A stretch of DNA of 64,000 nucleotides from Rhineura floridana. Its lineage: Eukaryota > Chordata > Lepidosauria > Squamata > Rhineuridae. The position numbers were made by a program, and so were the translations under genes. Location of the stretch: contig NC_084484.1 of assembly GCF_030035675.1 (NCBI RefSeq), forward strand, positions 186,155,434-186,219,433. The letters run 5' to 3'. This document shows positions 9,930 to 21,415 of this stretch, piece after piece (positions within the stretch are counted from its first letter, which is position 1; every line of letters starts with the position of its first letter). The notes beneath the pieces were generated by a model. That model worked only from the letters and a program-made list of their open reading frames with translations, made no database searches and was not told the DNA's origin.

Positions 9930-12480
9930 AAGTGCTCTACTTGAATTTGGCAGTATGCAACTGGATTCCACCCCAAAATAGCCACAGTCTGGAGAAGCCC
10001 CTTTCGCCTCCAATTTCCACTTACCTGCTGTAGACTGAGAGTTGGGGAAGAAAGTTGGACACAGGAGAGGGGGAGATGCCTAGAGATATGAGGGTCTAGA
10101 AAAAACCCAGATCTTTTTTTAAAAAATCTCTTTTTTTAAAAGGGAAAAAACAGAAACACCAAAAAAATTACTCCTCCCCCCCCCATTTTTTTCTCTGGGC
10201 TTTCGTATCTCTAGCAATGCCCCAGCTTGGAGGGAACCCTGAACAGGAGCACTCCTTTTAGAAGGCAGGATTCACTTGCATAACTGCCATATGCTCTTTC
10301 AACCAGCCCAGGGGAAATAGCATTAAATTGCCCCTAGACCTTCCAGCAGTAATTTAACGCCAGGCCAGGGGCAAATGCCAGAGCAACAGCAGGGACATAC
10401 TTTGCAGTATATGTAAACCATTCTGGTTGCCAACTTTTCAAGCAGCCCCTGTGGCTATGCATTAAAGAACCACTTGACGACGTGCAGGCATTCAGCTCAT
10501 CTCTATGCTTTAGAAAGCTCAGGCAGCAGATATCTGCAAAGCAACCTATTGCTAAAGGCACAAAAGCACGCCAGGCAAGTACTTTTCCAGCCAGTTGGCA
10601 ACCCAGGCAGCAAAAGACCAGTGCAAAGAACACATATTTGTAAGAAAACAAGGAGGGTGTCGCCTTCTTTAAATGTTTTATTATTATTTTAAAAGCAGCT
10701 CTTCCCAACAGTCCTATCGAAGGAGAAATTATGTAGGTAACTGTGAATTCCAGAATAAAATCTGCTCAGAAGGAAGGAACGGAGGAAGGAGGGAGGGAAG
10801 TCAGACAGGTAATAAAAATTACACATTAGAACTGGATGAAGATTGAGGGCACGACTCCAGTGGGATGTTCTCCTGCACACTCTCCCCGGCAATGGATGGG
10901 AGCTGTGCTCTTGCCATGGGGGTGGTGTGCAGCTCTCCCCATAATTTCTATCCATGAGTCACATCTGTCCCTCTTAATGACCTCCATCAGCCTCCACTCA
11001 TAAATCTGACTCCAGGCTGCAGCAGGTCAGGTGCTGACCCTGTGGCTATGCCCACCACGAGTAAGGCAAGAGTAATCTACTAGCCAGAGGGGTGCTACAC
11101 CTTCTTTTACGCCCCTGTGCCTTCCTCAGGAACAAAGTTTCCCCCTCCTCAGTTCTCAGAAGGGAGAATGGTTGAGATGAAAAGCGGTGGGCTGTTAAAG
11201 GGAAAGAGAGGCTCCGGGCATCGTAAAAGCTGTCTGGCTGCCTCATAACCTACCACTGCAAACATGCCCTCATTTCAATGTCTTAAACTGATGAACTGAC
11301 TGACTGGAGGAAACACGTCACAATATCCCCCATCCAGGCATGACTTTTGGAGGACAGCAATTTCTCTTGACGAATTCAGAAAAGAAAAACATTTGACTTT
11401 GATATTTAAAAAAGAAAAAGAAAGGAAGAAAATAAATCCGTCTCTTTGCCTGGATCAAGATACATGGGCAGACTGATCAAGAACAGAGTGCTAGAGTTGC
11501 CAGCTTTTCAAATTGCCTCTGCTGCTGTGCTTTTAACAAGGGCTTGATATCCACACGTTCCACAGGCAGATTCATGTTTACAAAGCTTCATGTTTATTCC
11601 CATGCTGCGATAAGCTTCATCTGGAGATTTCTACAGACAGAGCACTGTTAAAAGGCACACCATATCCTTCTCCCCCCCCCCGCCTCACCCGTCAGTTGGC
11701 AAGGCTAACAAGATCTAAGATGCTCATCCTCAAGAGATGGTTCCGATTCAAAGCATTTTCCAAATCCACATTTTAAATCCACAATGAATCAATCTATTCT
11801 CTGTCACCACTTAGCCATACTTCTGTATGGATGCAAGGTACGGAAGGAAATAGCAAGGACCATTGATCCTTGCTACTTAGAGATGAATTCTCGGAGGCAA
11901 AAATTGACCTTTGGCCTCAATGTGCCATGCAGCATTAATGGGGATGGAGACATCGCTTTTGCCTCGGAAAATTGATTGCCCCGCTCCATCTCTTTATGTG
12001 ATTAAGTAAAAAGGATCTCTGCTAAAAAGCTTGAGACACACAAGACAAAAGGAGACAGATAAAGAAGGAGAAAGGGCTGGCATGCCGGCCAGAAAGGAAT
12101 CTCCTTTGCACGCTTTTGCTTCAGTAATGCAGAAAAAACTTTGGGTCAGTTCATACCAACTGTTTTTCATTCCAGTCTGGTTTTCCCCTCTGGCATAGAG
12201 AGAGATCTTATGAATGCTCAGTTCAGATGTGTGTGGAGAGAAACACTCCCCACTCACCCACCTGCCTGCTTCCCCAGGCTGTAAAAGATCTTCCAAATGT
12301 GGGTTGAGCCAGGAGGTGGTGGAGAACTGTGCTCTTGACGTACTTTAGATGGGAGAGCATTCACAAGACCAAAAAAGCTGACCACCACCATATTGGAAAT
12401 GCACATGGGAATCAACCTATCGTGTATCTGAATGATGTGCAAAAGATCTCCGGGGATTTGACCAAGCCTGAGTATGAGCC
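9930..12480. other. About 2.5 kb with nothing recognised
   Basis: No tRNA, SINE or LINE signature and no coding frame with recognisable homology. There is a T/A-run-rich patch at 10110-10190, a shared old motif at 10835-10890 (see 2690-2900), a purine tract near 10775-10800 and a C-run at 11674-11683. It would be downstream intron of STARD10 if that gene extends left. Confidence 0.4.
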
Positions 12481-12485
12481 TTCTA

Positions 12486-12551
<66 letters not shown>
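12486..12551. repeat. (ATT)n microsatellite
   Basis: About 21 uninterrupted ATT units. The apparent poly-Ile and poly-Asn frames here come only from this repeat. Confidence 0.97.
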
Positions 12552-12552
<1 letters not shown>

Positions 12553-12837
12553 GGAGCCCAGGGCAGCCAGAGGCATTGCAAGATGTTAATGCAGTGTAAA
12601 CAGGGGGGGAGGGGGCCAGCAGGGCCCCTGCACCTTTGGGTAGAACAGGGGACTGTTTCTGCCCTATATGAAAAGCTGCACTGGATAAAATTCCCTGGTT
12701 AAAATCTTGCCTCAGACCTAGACCCAGGAGGTGACCCGATATAAGACACCAATGCCTTAGTCCTCTCATCTGTAATAGGGAGGAAATATCTCTTGCCTTC
12801 CTGATAGGGTTGTTGTACTACTAAGATCACTTGAGGC

Positions 12838-13765
12838 TCATGTAGCCTCGGTGGCACGGAATGCGTTCTACCAACTTCGATTGGTAGCCCAGCTACGTCC
12901 CTACCTGAGTAAGGAGGATCTTACATCAGTAGTACATGCTCTGGTAACCTCACGTTTGGATTACTGCAATGCGCTCTACGTAGGGCTACCTCTGAAGACG
13001 GTTCGGAAGCTACAGCTGGTGCAAAATGAGGCGGCCAGACTGCTAACAAGAACGAAGCGGTCTGACCATATAACACCTGTTTTGGCCCGCTTGCACTGGC
13101 TTCCAATACGCTTCCGGGCCAAATTCAAAGTGTTGGTATTAACCTATAAAGCCTTATACGGCGCGGGACCTCAATATCTGTCGGAACGCCTCTCCCGCTA
13201 TGAACCGGCTCGTACACTACGGTCTGCTACGAAGGCCCTCCTCCGGGTCCCGACTCATAGGGAGGCCCGGAGGGCAGTGACAAGATCAAGGGCCTTCTCA
13301 GTGGTGGCCCCCGAACTATGGAATAGTCTCCCCGAGGAGGTTCGCCTGGCGCCGACACTATCATCCTTTCGGCGCCAGGTTAAAACCTTTCTCTACTCCG
13401 AGGCATTTTAATTTTTTGTTAATGATTGTAATGTTTGTAATTTGATTTTAGCCTTTGCTGTTTTTAGATTGTGAAATTTGATTTTAGACTGATGTTTTTG
13501 TATTATATTGTATTTTATTGTATCTATGTTCACCGCCCAGAGAGCTATTGCTAGTTGGGCGGTATATAAGTTTTAAAAAATAAATAAAATAATAAATGTG
13601 CATTGTTTTTTTAAAAAAATTAAATTGTTTTTTTTAATTGTTTTTGTGTTTTAAAATTTGTATATTTGTTTTTATTGTTTTTAATTGCTGTAAACCGCCC
13701 ACAGAGCTTCGGCTATGGGGCGATATATAAATGTAATAAATAAATAAATAAATGTACATGAGGCA
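12838..13765 (+). mobile_element. L2-clade LINE, C-terminal ORF2 part and 3' UTR
   Basis: The 186-codon frame at 12851-13411 is uninterrupted. It shows SRLDYCNALYVGLP, then LQLVQNEAARLLTRTKR, HWLPIRFRAKFKVL, RAFSVVAPELWNSLPEEVR and SSFRRQVKTFL, the conserved thumb and C-terminal region of L2-clade ORF2. A 3' UTR follows, ending with cgcccagagagctattgctagttgggcggtatataag at about 13585. A second, related 3' end (cgcccacagagcttcggc) follows at about 13600-13765 with an (aaat)n tail, so a second truncated copy is juxtaposed. This is the best preserved L2 here. Confidence 0.9.
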
Positions 13766-13794
13766 CATAGAAGCCTTAAAGAGCAGTGTTTAGT

Positions 13795-13975
13795 TGCAAA
13801 GCCCAGTGGAAAAGCATCTGTGTTCCACACAGAAGGACCCGAGTCCAGTCCATGGCATCTCCAAGTAGGGCTAGGGAAAAGCCCTTCTCTGAAGCCTGGA
13901 GAGCTACTGCCAGTCAGTGTAGACAACATTGAGCTACATAGACCAATGGTCTGTCTCTGTATAAACTTCCCATTC
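13795..13975 (+). mobile_element. tRNA-Ala-like-headed SINE
   Basis: The family layout is: agctcagtggnagagcatctgc (A box), then gaaggtcccaggttcaatccc (B box), then cctggagagctgctgccagtcagtgtagac, then gagctagatggaccaatggtctgactc. This copy matches from the A-box region to the ctacatagaccaatggtctg end. The same family recurs at 21210, 30085, 32945, 33725, 36036, 44745, 46425, 47825, 50548 and 51880. Confidence 0.8.
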
Positions 13976-14214
13976 CTAAAGGATAATTAGTGTAATGCAT
14001 CCTCTAGTTATTATCGAGTCCTCAGTGTGTGGTCCTCAGACATGGGAGGTCCAGACTCAAGTCCCCTTGGAACTTGAACGCTCACTGGATCAAAGGACTC
14101 TTTCCCTGCCTGGCTTACCTCGCAGGGTTATTGGGTTGATAAGGGAGAGAAGTAGCTGTAGTGCTTCAGGAGTCAATATCGTACTCCTGACAACACTTTC
14201 ATGTCTTCAGAACA

Positions 14215-14390
14215 CTTTGCAAGTCTGACTGTGTAGTACAACAACCACCCTGTAAGGCAGCCCAGTATCATTTTCTCCATATTGAAAGGGGGTGTGTGCT
14301 GAGATTGAGGGAGGGTGATCTCATGAGCTTATGGAAGAAGCCAAGATTTAAACCAGGAAGTTCCTGATTCACAGCAGAGTCAGAGAGGAT
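14215..14390 (-). repeat. MIR-like CORE-SINE remnant
   Basis: The order acaacaaccaccctgtaaggcag, cattttctccatattgaaa, gagcttatggaagaagccaagatttaaaccaggaagt follows the reverse complement of the MIR consensus (allele-old SINE with CORE domain). Divergence is high. Confidence 0.5.
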
Positions 14391-14714
14391 TTTATTAGCA
14401 ACCGCTTGCGTATGTGTTTGTGTGTCTCTGTTTGTACTGCAATCTCTCTAGAGTCTCAGGGATAGAGTTCAGATAACTTAAAAGTTCAAATATATAAACA
14501 ACCAAGATAATCAGTTTTACATGCATATACAAAATTAAAAATCAATGCATGCAGGGAAAGCGATACAGAGTAGGAAAGGTTTTGACTTCTTTATTGGTAT
14601 AATAGCATGCAAATGTTCAACTTTCTCAGAAGTCTTCATCAGTTTCTATCTGACAAAGAATTCTGTGAAACATGAAAATCTACATATTCCAATACCAATT
14701 TGGTCCAGTTCAAG

Positions 14715-15190
14715 ATATCCTTCCATAGTGCTATGTATCTCCTACTCTTCTGTGCGTTATTCAGCCGCCACTTGTCTAATCGTATCTCCCCTTATGAACC
14801 TGCTCGACCTTTGAGATCATCTGGTGAGACTCTTCTCTCTATCCCATCTTCTTCGCAAGTTTTTCTTGCGCAGACACAGCATAGGGCCTTCTCAGTGGCT
14901 GCCCCTAGATTATGGAACTCTCTCCCCACTGAGGTTCGTACGGCTCCCTTGTTATCGTCTTTTCGTACCCAGTTGAAGACTGTTTTGTTTAGACGGGCTT
15001 TTAATTAATAACGTTTATCTGTTTTTAATCTATTTTGGATTTAATGTACTTTTAACTGTTTAATTGTATTCTTGTTTGATTTTAATTGTTTTGGTTTTTA
15101 GCCTAACTATGTTTTAATTGTAAGCCGCCCTGAGTCTTTGGAGAAAGGGCGGGGTATAAATATCTTTAATAATAATAATAATAATAATAA
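14715..15190 (+). mobile_element. L2-clade LINE 3' end
   Basis: The frame at 14780-15005 reads YEPARPLRSSGETLLSIPS, then RAFSVAAPRLWNSLPTEVR and SSFRTQLKTVLFRRAFN, the L2 ORF2 C-terminus ending in a stop. The 3' UTR runs to gccgccctgagtctttggagaaagggcggggtataaat and an (aat)n tail of about eight units. Confidence 0.88.
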
Positions 15191-15194
15191 TCTA

Positions 15195-15750
15195 TTTATG
15201 GATATGGTTCGTTTTGTGGTGGTATCATAGAATTGTGTGGCTAAATTTCTAATGAAACGACTTATCAAGGATATTTAGGCGGCAAACAAATATCAGGTTA
15301 AGAGGATGGCCCGCAATGAAATGCCACAGCTTCAATCGGCGTGTGACACGGCGGAACACAAGGCAGTCCTCCAAACTGCTATTCTGACATAGTTGGTGTA
15401 ACCCATGGGGAACACGTAAGGCCCACTGAAACACACAGGAGTGGTGCAAGGCCACAGATTGCACACTTGGACACTTCCCATTCATGTTGATGAGGTTTAT
15501 GCAGGACATATTTGCTCTGGGCTGCAAACTCAGTCATTAAACACCTCAAATGCCACATCTGAAAATTGCCTCTGGTTCCCTGCATACACAAATAATGAAG
15601 GCTGGAAGTGGCAAATGAAGAAACAGAGAAACAGAACTTGCTTAGTAAACAAGCTAATAAAAAAAACCAGCTGTGGCCTGTGGTATGCAGAGACAACGCA
15701 CATCGTTGCCGGTGAAGCCAACGCTCCCATGCTCCACGGCACTTGCCTTA
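15195..15750. other. STARD10 intron next to the exon; nothing recognised
   Basis: This is the intron-side sequence downstream (on the minus strand) of the STARD10 exon. No second START-domain exon was found here. No repeat was recognised. Confidence 0.4.
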
Positions 15751-15751
15751 C

Positions 15752-15946
15752 CTTGATTTTGTGCAGGGACTTCTCCGCCTCGAGGATCTGGATCCACACG
15801 ACAATCCCGGATTTATTGTACGTGAGGCTCCAACCGTCCTCGGAGTTGCATTCTGTTCGGAAGTGGTCGAAATCTCGGTCATCCGGAATCTGCACGCTCT
15901 CCCGGGTGGACATCGTGTCAAAGGCGAAACAACAGCGCAACCAAAA
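15752..15946 (-). CDS. STARD10: STARD10, N-terminal coding exon
   Basis: STARD10 is a START-domain phospholipid-transfer protein that moves phosphatidylcholine and phosphatidylethanolamine between membranes. The ATG at 15913-15911 opens 54 codons starting MSTRESVQIPDDRDF, with GWSLTYNKSGIVVW and ending SLHKIK. I recall human STARD10 as RESVQVPDDQDF, then GWNLTYSRAGVSVW and LHKIK in the same order, so the match is strong. The exon ends at a consensus donor, TCAAG|GTAAGG on the minus strand (donor GT at 15751-15750), in phase 0 after Lys54. The upstream limit at 15946 assumes the acceptor ttacag at 15947-15952; the frame stays open to there, so an upstream coding exon or a 5' UTR are both possible. 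Counted from this ATG, only five residues precede the conserved SVQ, against about 19 in human. No later exon was found, so they should lie to the left of the window. Confidence 0.88.
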
Positions 15947-15952
15947 CTGTAA

Positions 15953-16400
15953 ATTTTACCGTATCTCAGCAAAACAAGACAAAACAGTCCGCGGCCTGAA
16001 GCCTCCAAGAGCTTACTTCTGTCTCCAGGCCGAAACTGGAGAGGCAGGTTTTCTTGTCCGACTGACTCCTAACGCTCATGAAAGAACAAGAAGGGTTTTG
16101 TCCTGGATTGTTGGGGGGGGGGGGACGCGAGGAACACCAGACGGTTTATAGGCAGGCAGGTGCAGGCTGGAAACAGAAGTTAGCGACAGCAACGAGACTT
16201 GACAAAGCCAGATGCTTCTTTTTACCAACGGAAAACAGACCTGGATATGATATGTAGAATGTTTAAGGGCAAGCCGGAGAGCACTCCTGAATGATGGAGC
16301 TCTTCCTTTTTGCGGCAAAGGCGGCGGAGATTCAGAAGGGAAGGCTGCGTGGCTTTGGCCACCTGCCAAGGTCTTGTGTCTGTGGAAGGCACCCGTTCTT
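15953..16400. other. Gap between STARD10 exon and CpG island
   Basis: Presumed first intron or 5' UTR of STARD10. It contains a run of G at 16112-16122. No repeat or other exon recognised. Confidence 0.35.
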
Positions 16401-17450
16401 GCCGCGCAGGTGAGTCACGGAATTAGAGCCACCCTCTGGGCGGGAGCAGGTGGACGTGCGGCAGATGAGGTAGGCGAGGGCTGGGAGGGCTTCCTCCTCC
16501 GGCAATGGGCTTGCACTGGCCCTCCCTTCCACCACCACCCCCCCGGTCTCAAGCGCTGAAATCGTCCTCCCCTCCTCTCAGGGGCTGGGCATGGAGGGCG
16601 CCAACTCCACGGAAGTTCTCCGGCCTTCCTGCCCCCCTAAGGGAGAAGAAGAAGAAGAAGACAACCACAGATGCAGGCGGGCAGGCGCTCCTCCTTGGCC
16701 GCGGGGTGCGGGGCAAGCTCCGAGGATGCTCCCCAGCAGGTGGGGGGGAGCAGAGAAGGCGCCTGGCCCCTTCCCAAGAGAGCGCGGCGCAGCCCCAAAG
16801 GCTCGCCGCTGGCCCCTCGCTCCGGCCGGGCCCCCCACCTCCCCGCCCGGCAGGCCGGCACAGCCCTCCCCACACCTCGTGGGCCGGGAACGGATGCGGC
16901 CGCTCGGCCGTCCTGGGAGGGCCCCGGTGATGCAAGCGGGCAGAAGGAAAGTGGCAGGCCCGCTCGCCTGCCGCCGCCGCAGCCACTCGCCTCCCGGGGC
17001 GCCCGAGGCTTCTGCTGGGCCCTCCTTTCCCCGGTCTCGGGCAGGGAGGAGGGGGGAGGCTTCGCTCGGCTCTCTTCCGCCCGGCGCTTTCAGGGCTTGG
17101 GCTGGTCCAGGATGGTGGGCAGCGGCAGAGTTGCACCCCCAAAACCTCCTTGGGGGACTCGGCCCGGTGCGCCCTCTTGCTGACCCCTTTGAGGGGGCTT
17201 CTTCAGGCGGCCTCCTTGCCTAGGCAGCCCGGCACGTGCAAGAGGAGGCCCGGCGGAGGAGGGGCGGGCAGGCAGGGGCCGGACGCCGCAAGGCAGGCTG
17301 CGGGGGGCAAGTCAGAGCATGGGTCCATCTCGCGCAGTGCTGCCTACACGGGCCGGCAGCGGCCCCTCCCGGGCCGGGCCGGCGATGCTGTTGGGGACTG
17401 CCCCTGAGCCCCTCTGCCTCCCCCAAGAGGGTGGATGCTCCCTCTTCTTT
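16400..17450 (-). promoter_or_regulatory. CpG island, probable STARD10 promoter and first-exon region
   Basis: About 1 kb that is extremely GC-rich with frequent CpG, in sharp contrast with the AT-rich flanks. Long frames are open on both strands at 16549-17223, but their Pro/Arg/Gly/Ala composition is what GC-rich DNA gives by chance, and none resembles a known protein. It sits about 450 bp upstream of the STARD10 coding exon, so a promoter with a non-coding first exon is the simplest reading. The island may also drive transcription in the plus direction, since CpG-island promoters are often bidirectional. Confidence 0.75.
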
Positions 17451-17454
17451 TCGC

Positions 17455-17920
17455 GCGTTGTCCTTCCGTGGTTGTTTTCACATGTGGGATCAGCAGCCAG
17501 CAGTGGCGCAGTCCACCTACCCCCCCTCCAAAAAAGAGAGAAAAAGCATCACCACAGGAGAGGGTGTGCATTTGCATAAAATATCAATATGGCTGCAAAT
17601 GTACATAAATAAAGTCTATAATTTAACTAGAAAGTCTCACCTTAGTCACGGGTGAGAGAATGGTCAGATGGCCGCTCCGCCTGCTGGGCCTGCTGTCCAG
17701 GTGCTGCGAACAGCTGAAGAGCAACTTCAAGGCCTCTCCGCTCCTTGCTCGAGGCTTCTTCTCTTTAGGCAGGAGGCGGACTAGACGACCCCTGGAACAC
17801 AGGGCCACCTTCTGTGAAGTAGGACACAGGGCCACCTTACCATGGTGACCAAGCCACTGTCTTAGAGATGGGCCTTTTTAGTTTGCAGGGAAAAGGGGGG
17901 GGGACAACATGACAGAAATG
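17455..17920. other. Flank of CpG island; nothing recognised
   Basis: No gene or repeat recognised. A run of G occurs at 17895-17903. A short word pair, cacagggccaccttctgtgaagtagg and cacagggccaccttac at 17799-17840, is a small direct duplication. Confidence 0.35.
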
Positions 17921-17924
17921 TATC

Positions 17925-18864
17925 AGATGGGCATCTGGTTGGCCACTGCGGGAACAAGATAGATGGGCCACTGGCCTGATCCAGCAGGCTCTTCTCATGT
18001 GCTCATATGGACATCACACATGGGGCACATCTAAATTATAGAATTCACTCCCACATGGGTCGCGACGGCTACCAACTTGGGTGACTTTAAAAGAGGATTA
18101 GACAGATTCATGGAGGATTCAAGAAATCTAGGACTGGGGAGGGCAGCTGTGAGAGAACTAGAAAAGGTCCTCAAATGCAAAGATGTATCACTAAACACTA
18201 AAGGCAGGATCATTCAGACCATGGTATTCCCGATCTCTATGTACGGATGTGAAAGTTGGACAGTGAAAAGAGCAGATAAGAGAAATATCAACTCATTTGA
18301 AATGTGGTGTTGGAGAAGAGCTTTGCGGATACCACGGACTGCAAAAAAGACAAGTAATTGAGTGTTAGAACAAATTAAACCAGAACTGTCACTAGAAGCT
18401 ATAATGATGAAATTGAGGTTATCCTACTTTGGACACATAATGAGAAGACATGATTCACTAGAAAAGACAATGATGCCGGGAAAAACAGAAGGGAGTAGAA
18501 AAAGTGGAAGATCAAACAAGGACTGATTCCACAGACCTGAACTTATAAGATCTGAAACAGGGTGGTTCATGACAGATGCTCTTGGAGGTCGCTGATTCAC
18601 AGGGTCGCCATAAGTCGTAATCGACTTGAAGGCACATAACAACAACAAAAGGCTGTCAGTGGCTACCAGCCATTGTAGACTGTGGCTATATACCGCACCT
18701 CCACTGTTGGAGGCAGTATACCTCTGAATACCAGCAGCTGAGAACTGCAAGCAGAGAGACCACTCGGGTTCTGCTTGTGTGAATCCCATGGGGTCATCTG
18801 GCTGGCCACTGTGAGAACAGGACACTAAAGAAGATGGGCTGCTGGCCTGATCTAAGAGGGTGCT

Positions 18865-18865
<1 letters not shown>
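17925..18865 (+). mobile_element. CR1 LINE 3' end interrupted by a Bov-B LINE
   Basis: CR1 3' UTR lies at 17925-18005 (a separate copy). A CR1 ORF2 tail follows at 18040-18120 (ccaacttgggtgactttaaaagaggattagacagattcatggagga) and resumes at 18655 (ggctgtcagtggctaccagcc), running to gatctaagagggtgc at 18865. The sequence between, about 18121-18650, is a plus-strand Bov-B LINE 3' part, so Bov-B entered this CR1. Confidence 0.8.
18121..18650 (+). mobile_element. RTE/Bov-B LINE 3' part
   Basis: It reads LGLGRAAVRELEKVLKCKD, then IIQTMVFPISMYGCESWTV, then FEMWCWRRALRIP, a TGA stop, and then LEQIKPELSLEA and LSYFGHIMRR, the C-terminal part of Bov-B ORF2. The tail is gggtcgccataagtcgtaatcgacttgaaggcacataacaacaac, the Bov-B 3' end shared with Sauria SINEs. 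The stop at 18359-18361 occurs at the same position in the copy at 37315-38278. Confidence 0.88.
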
Positions 18866-18899
<34 letters not shown>

Positions 18900-18955
18900 T
18901 ATTAAATAATATCCCATCCTTCCTCTTGAAGGAGCCCAGGGTGGCAAACACTTCA
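18866..18955 (-). mobile_element. L2-type LINE 3' end with (ATT)n
   Basis: An (att)n tract at 18861-18905 joins aatatcccatccttcctcttgaaggagcccagggtggcaaac, the reverse complement of the L2-type 3' end. The microsatellite probably grew from the LINE tail. Confidence 0.7.
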
Positions 18956-19544
18956 ACAAAGCAATATAGCAAGCACGCAGGCTGGCAAAACAGTTACAGT
19001 TTAAATCCCATCCAGTGGCATGGAATTCTGTGGGATCTCCTGGGGGACAGGGAAGCATTTACTTTGGGTGGAAATATTTGTGGGTACAATTCTCTCATGT
19101 TCATGATAGGAAATAATTTTCCATGGGTCAAAATCGCCCTGGGGGAGTCTGATGATGCAGGTGTGTGTACACATTTTATTGTATTCGTTAAATGATGTTT
19201 TGCACATGTGCTTGTTAGTTCTGCAGGCACCCATCAACTGAATCCACACTCTCTTTTTTTCAGCATCTGGGGATTTGATGACAAGGAGTGCTATGGTGTC
19301 AGAGGAACACAGAATTTGAGCTGGAAACTCCTGCCCAAATCTCTGCTGTTGCCTTGGCATGGTGGCCCACCTGGTTCTCTCACGCTGACTTGTTTGTATA
19401 GTAATAATCTGGGTTATTCTACACTGCTTGGCAGGATAATCCCACATAACCTGTAGGAGAGGGAGCTGCCATGGGGAAAGAGCCTGCCTTTGTGGGGAGA
19501 TGGGGGTGGACATGACTGGGCTTTAGCCCACATGGCAAACAGGC

Positions 19545-19935
19545 CAAGGTGGAAACTGGTTTTCCATCCGTGCCTTCCTGGTCCTGCTCAGGTTTTAAAG
19601 TTGTCCTACTTGCTAGCCCACTGTCAAAGTTCATCAGACTGGTGGGCAATAAGGGCAGGGCCTTTTCAGTGGTGACCCCACATCTTTGGAACTCTTTCCC
19701 AGAAGAGGTGTGCTTGGCCCCATTTATATCAGTGTTTCATCAGGCCTTAAAACTTCTTATGCATTTTATTGTGCTATTATTGCAGTATTATGTGGTTGGT
19801 TTGTAGACTGCTGCTATTTTTAGCTTGGTTTTGTACACTTTATATTTTTATGTTGTTTACTCTCATTTTTGCAAGCCGCCTTGGGAGGGCTTTGCCCTAA
19901 AAGGCAGGCATGTAAAATCCTTAAATAAATCAATG
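19545..19935 (+). mobile_element. L2-clade LINE 3' end
   Basis: Degenerate ORF2 C-terminus with GRAFSVVTPHLWNSFPEEVCLAP is followed by a 3' UTR ending agccgccttgggagggctttgccctaaaaggcaggcatgtaaa and a taaataaatcaa tail. Confidence 0.8.
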
Positions 19936-20342
19936 AACTGTACATGTGTGTCAGCTGCTTGATTCTAACCTGAGAAGCAGTTCTAATTTGGATGAGGCAG
20001 TGTGCTAGTCCCCACCCTTAGAGGAGGCTGCCTTGCCCCCCCTATGCCCTAATCATTGGTCTCTTGCTGCAGACAGGTAATCCCGCCCCATCTTCTACAC
20101 TGAGCATTCAATCAGTCTTCATACAGAGACTCATCAGAAGTACTCATTCTCAGAGGAGGCTGCCCATCATCTCTCTGAATGAGTCACTACTTTGCAGTCA
20201 TGGCACACACAGAGATCAGGGACTCTTACAGAAACAGGCAGGGTGGGCTCTGTCTTTGGAAAATTAGTGTACCTCAGCTATTGGAGGCTGGGGAATACTG
20301 GACCAAGATTGGCCAATGGGCTGGAGCTTCCCCACCCCAGAC

Positions 20343-20800
20343 TGTAGAATCCTAGAACTGAAAAGGGCCTTACAGGCCATCTAATCCAACCTGTTGCTCA
20401 GTATAGAAAATCCAGAGCTGAAAGCATCCTCAACATCCCCAGATGGCTGTCCAGACTTTGCTTGAAGACCTATAATGAGGAACAGCCCCTTCACTGGCGG
20501 CTGGTAACTCCATGTAAGTGGGGCAGTGGAATCCGCTCTAGGTTTTAGTCGAGCACCTTGTACAGCTCCTTGAAAGTTTGGACCAAAACCTGGAGTGGAT
20601 TCCACTGCCCCACTGCTGTGAAGCCACCAGCCACCACTGGATCTACTCCCTAGGAAATTGGTTCCATTGTCCTATTGCAACAAGAGGTTCAACCAAAATC
20701 TCCCCTCCTGTACGTTAGATCTAGTTCTGCCGTCTGGAAAAGCAACAGAGAGCAAGTCTTTGCCCTATTCTGTGTGACGTGGAGGAGAATTTGGTTTGGT
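20343..20800 (-). mobile_element. CR1 LINE 3' end (minus) with a foldback MITE inside
   Basis: Minus-strand CR1 of the ATTCTATG-tail subfamily: 20343-20480 starts agaatcctagaactgaaaagggccttacaggccatctaatccaacc, and the sequence resumes at about 20641 with ctccctaggaaattggttccattgtcc. The 150 bp between are a separate MITE. Confidence 0.7.
20487..20640. mobile_element. Foldback MITE, 'CAGTGG' family
   Basis: The two arms are inverted copies. The left arm has actggcggctggtaac, gtggggcagtggaatccgctctaggttttagtc. The right arm has gaccaaaacctggagtggattccactgcccca, then agccaccagccaccactgg. The ends resemble hAT-type termini. Other copies are at 6112-6180 (one end), 21826-22470 and 50680-50790. 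Confidence 0.75.
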
Positions 20801-21209
20801 CTGCCCTTTTAAGCTATCTGACCTAATTTGCACCTCCTGGACGACTAGGGTATGGATCAGGATGCAATCATCTTTTGAATGTTGCACTTCTCTGCATTTT
20901 GCTAGAGAGTTCTTGGCTAAAATAATGCAACAAAATGCATTTAAAAAGAGTGGTCCACTTCAGAGGAAAATACATTTAGAAGTGCATACATTGAGATAAA
21001 GCACGTGTTTAAATACATATTTTTGTGATAAATTACGCATTTTCGTACACTTTTTTTGTTGTTAAAAAGAACAGATTAATGCAGAATCAGGATGGAATGG
21101 GTTTATGAACGAACACGTGCAAATTGACACAGTCCGTAGACGGAGTGATTTATCCATCCCTAGTGGGATCCATCCCTTCCTCAGTCTTCTTCCTTCAACC
21201 TTTCCTGAA

Positions 21210-21415
21210 AGGAACTTAGGAAGCCACCTTCTGCTGAGTCAGACCATTGGTCCATCTAGGCCAATACTGTCTACACTGACTGGCGGCAGCTCTTCGGGGT
21301 TTCAGGCAGGAGTCTCTCCCAGTCCTTCCTGGAGACGCCATTGGGAATCGAATCAGAGGCCTTCTGCATGCAAATCAGATGCTCTCCCATTACGCCACAG
21401 CCCTTTCCCCCTCTT
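21210..21415 (-). mobile_element. tRNA-Ala-like-headed SINE
   Basis: Near full length in reverse: it starts aggaagccaccttctgctgagtcagaccattggtccatctagg and ends with the reverse B box (gggaatcgaatcagaggccttctgcatgc) and reverse A box (tctcccattacgcc). Confidence 0.88.

Noticed and set aside
12254-12769. Frame with a run of about 21 Asn, and the opposite frame with poly-Ile
   Set aside because: Caused only by the (ATT)n microsatellite.
15441-16151. 236-codon plus-strand frame over the STARD10 exon
   Set aside because: It runs across intron and antisense of a recognised exon and resembles nothing; the minus-strand START-type exon explains the constraint.
16549-17223. Overlapping 197- to 210-codon frames on both strands in the CpG island
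   Set aside because: Composition (Pro, Arg, Gly, Ala) is what GC-rich DNA yields, all frames are open alike, and no motif is recognisable.
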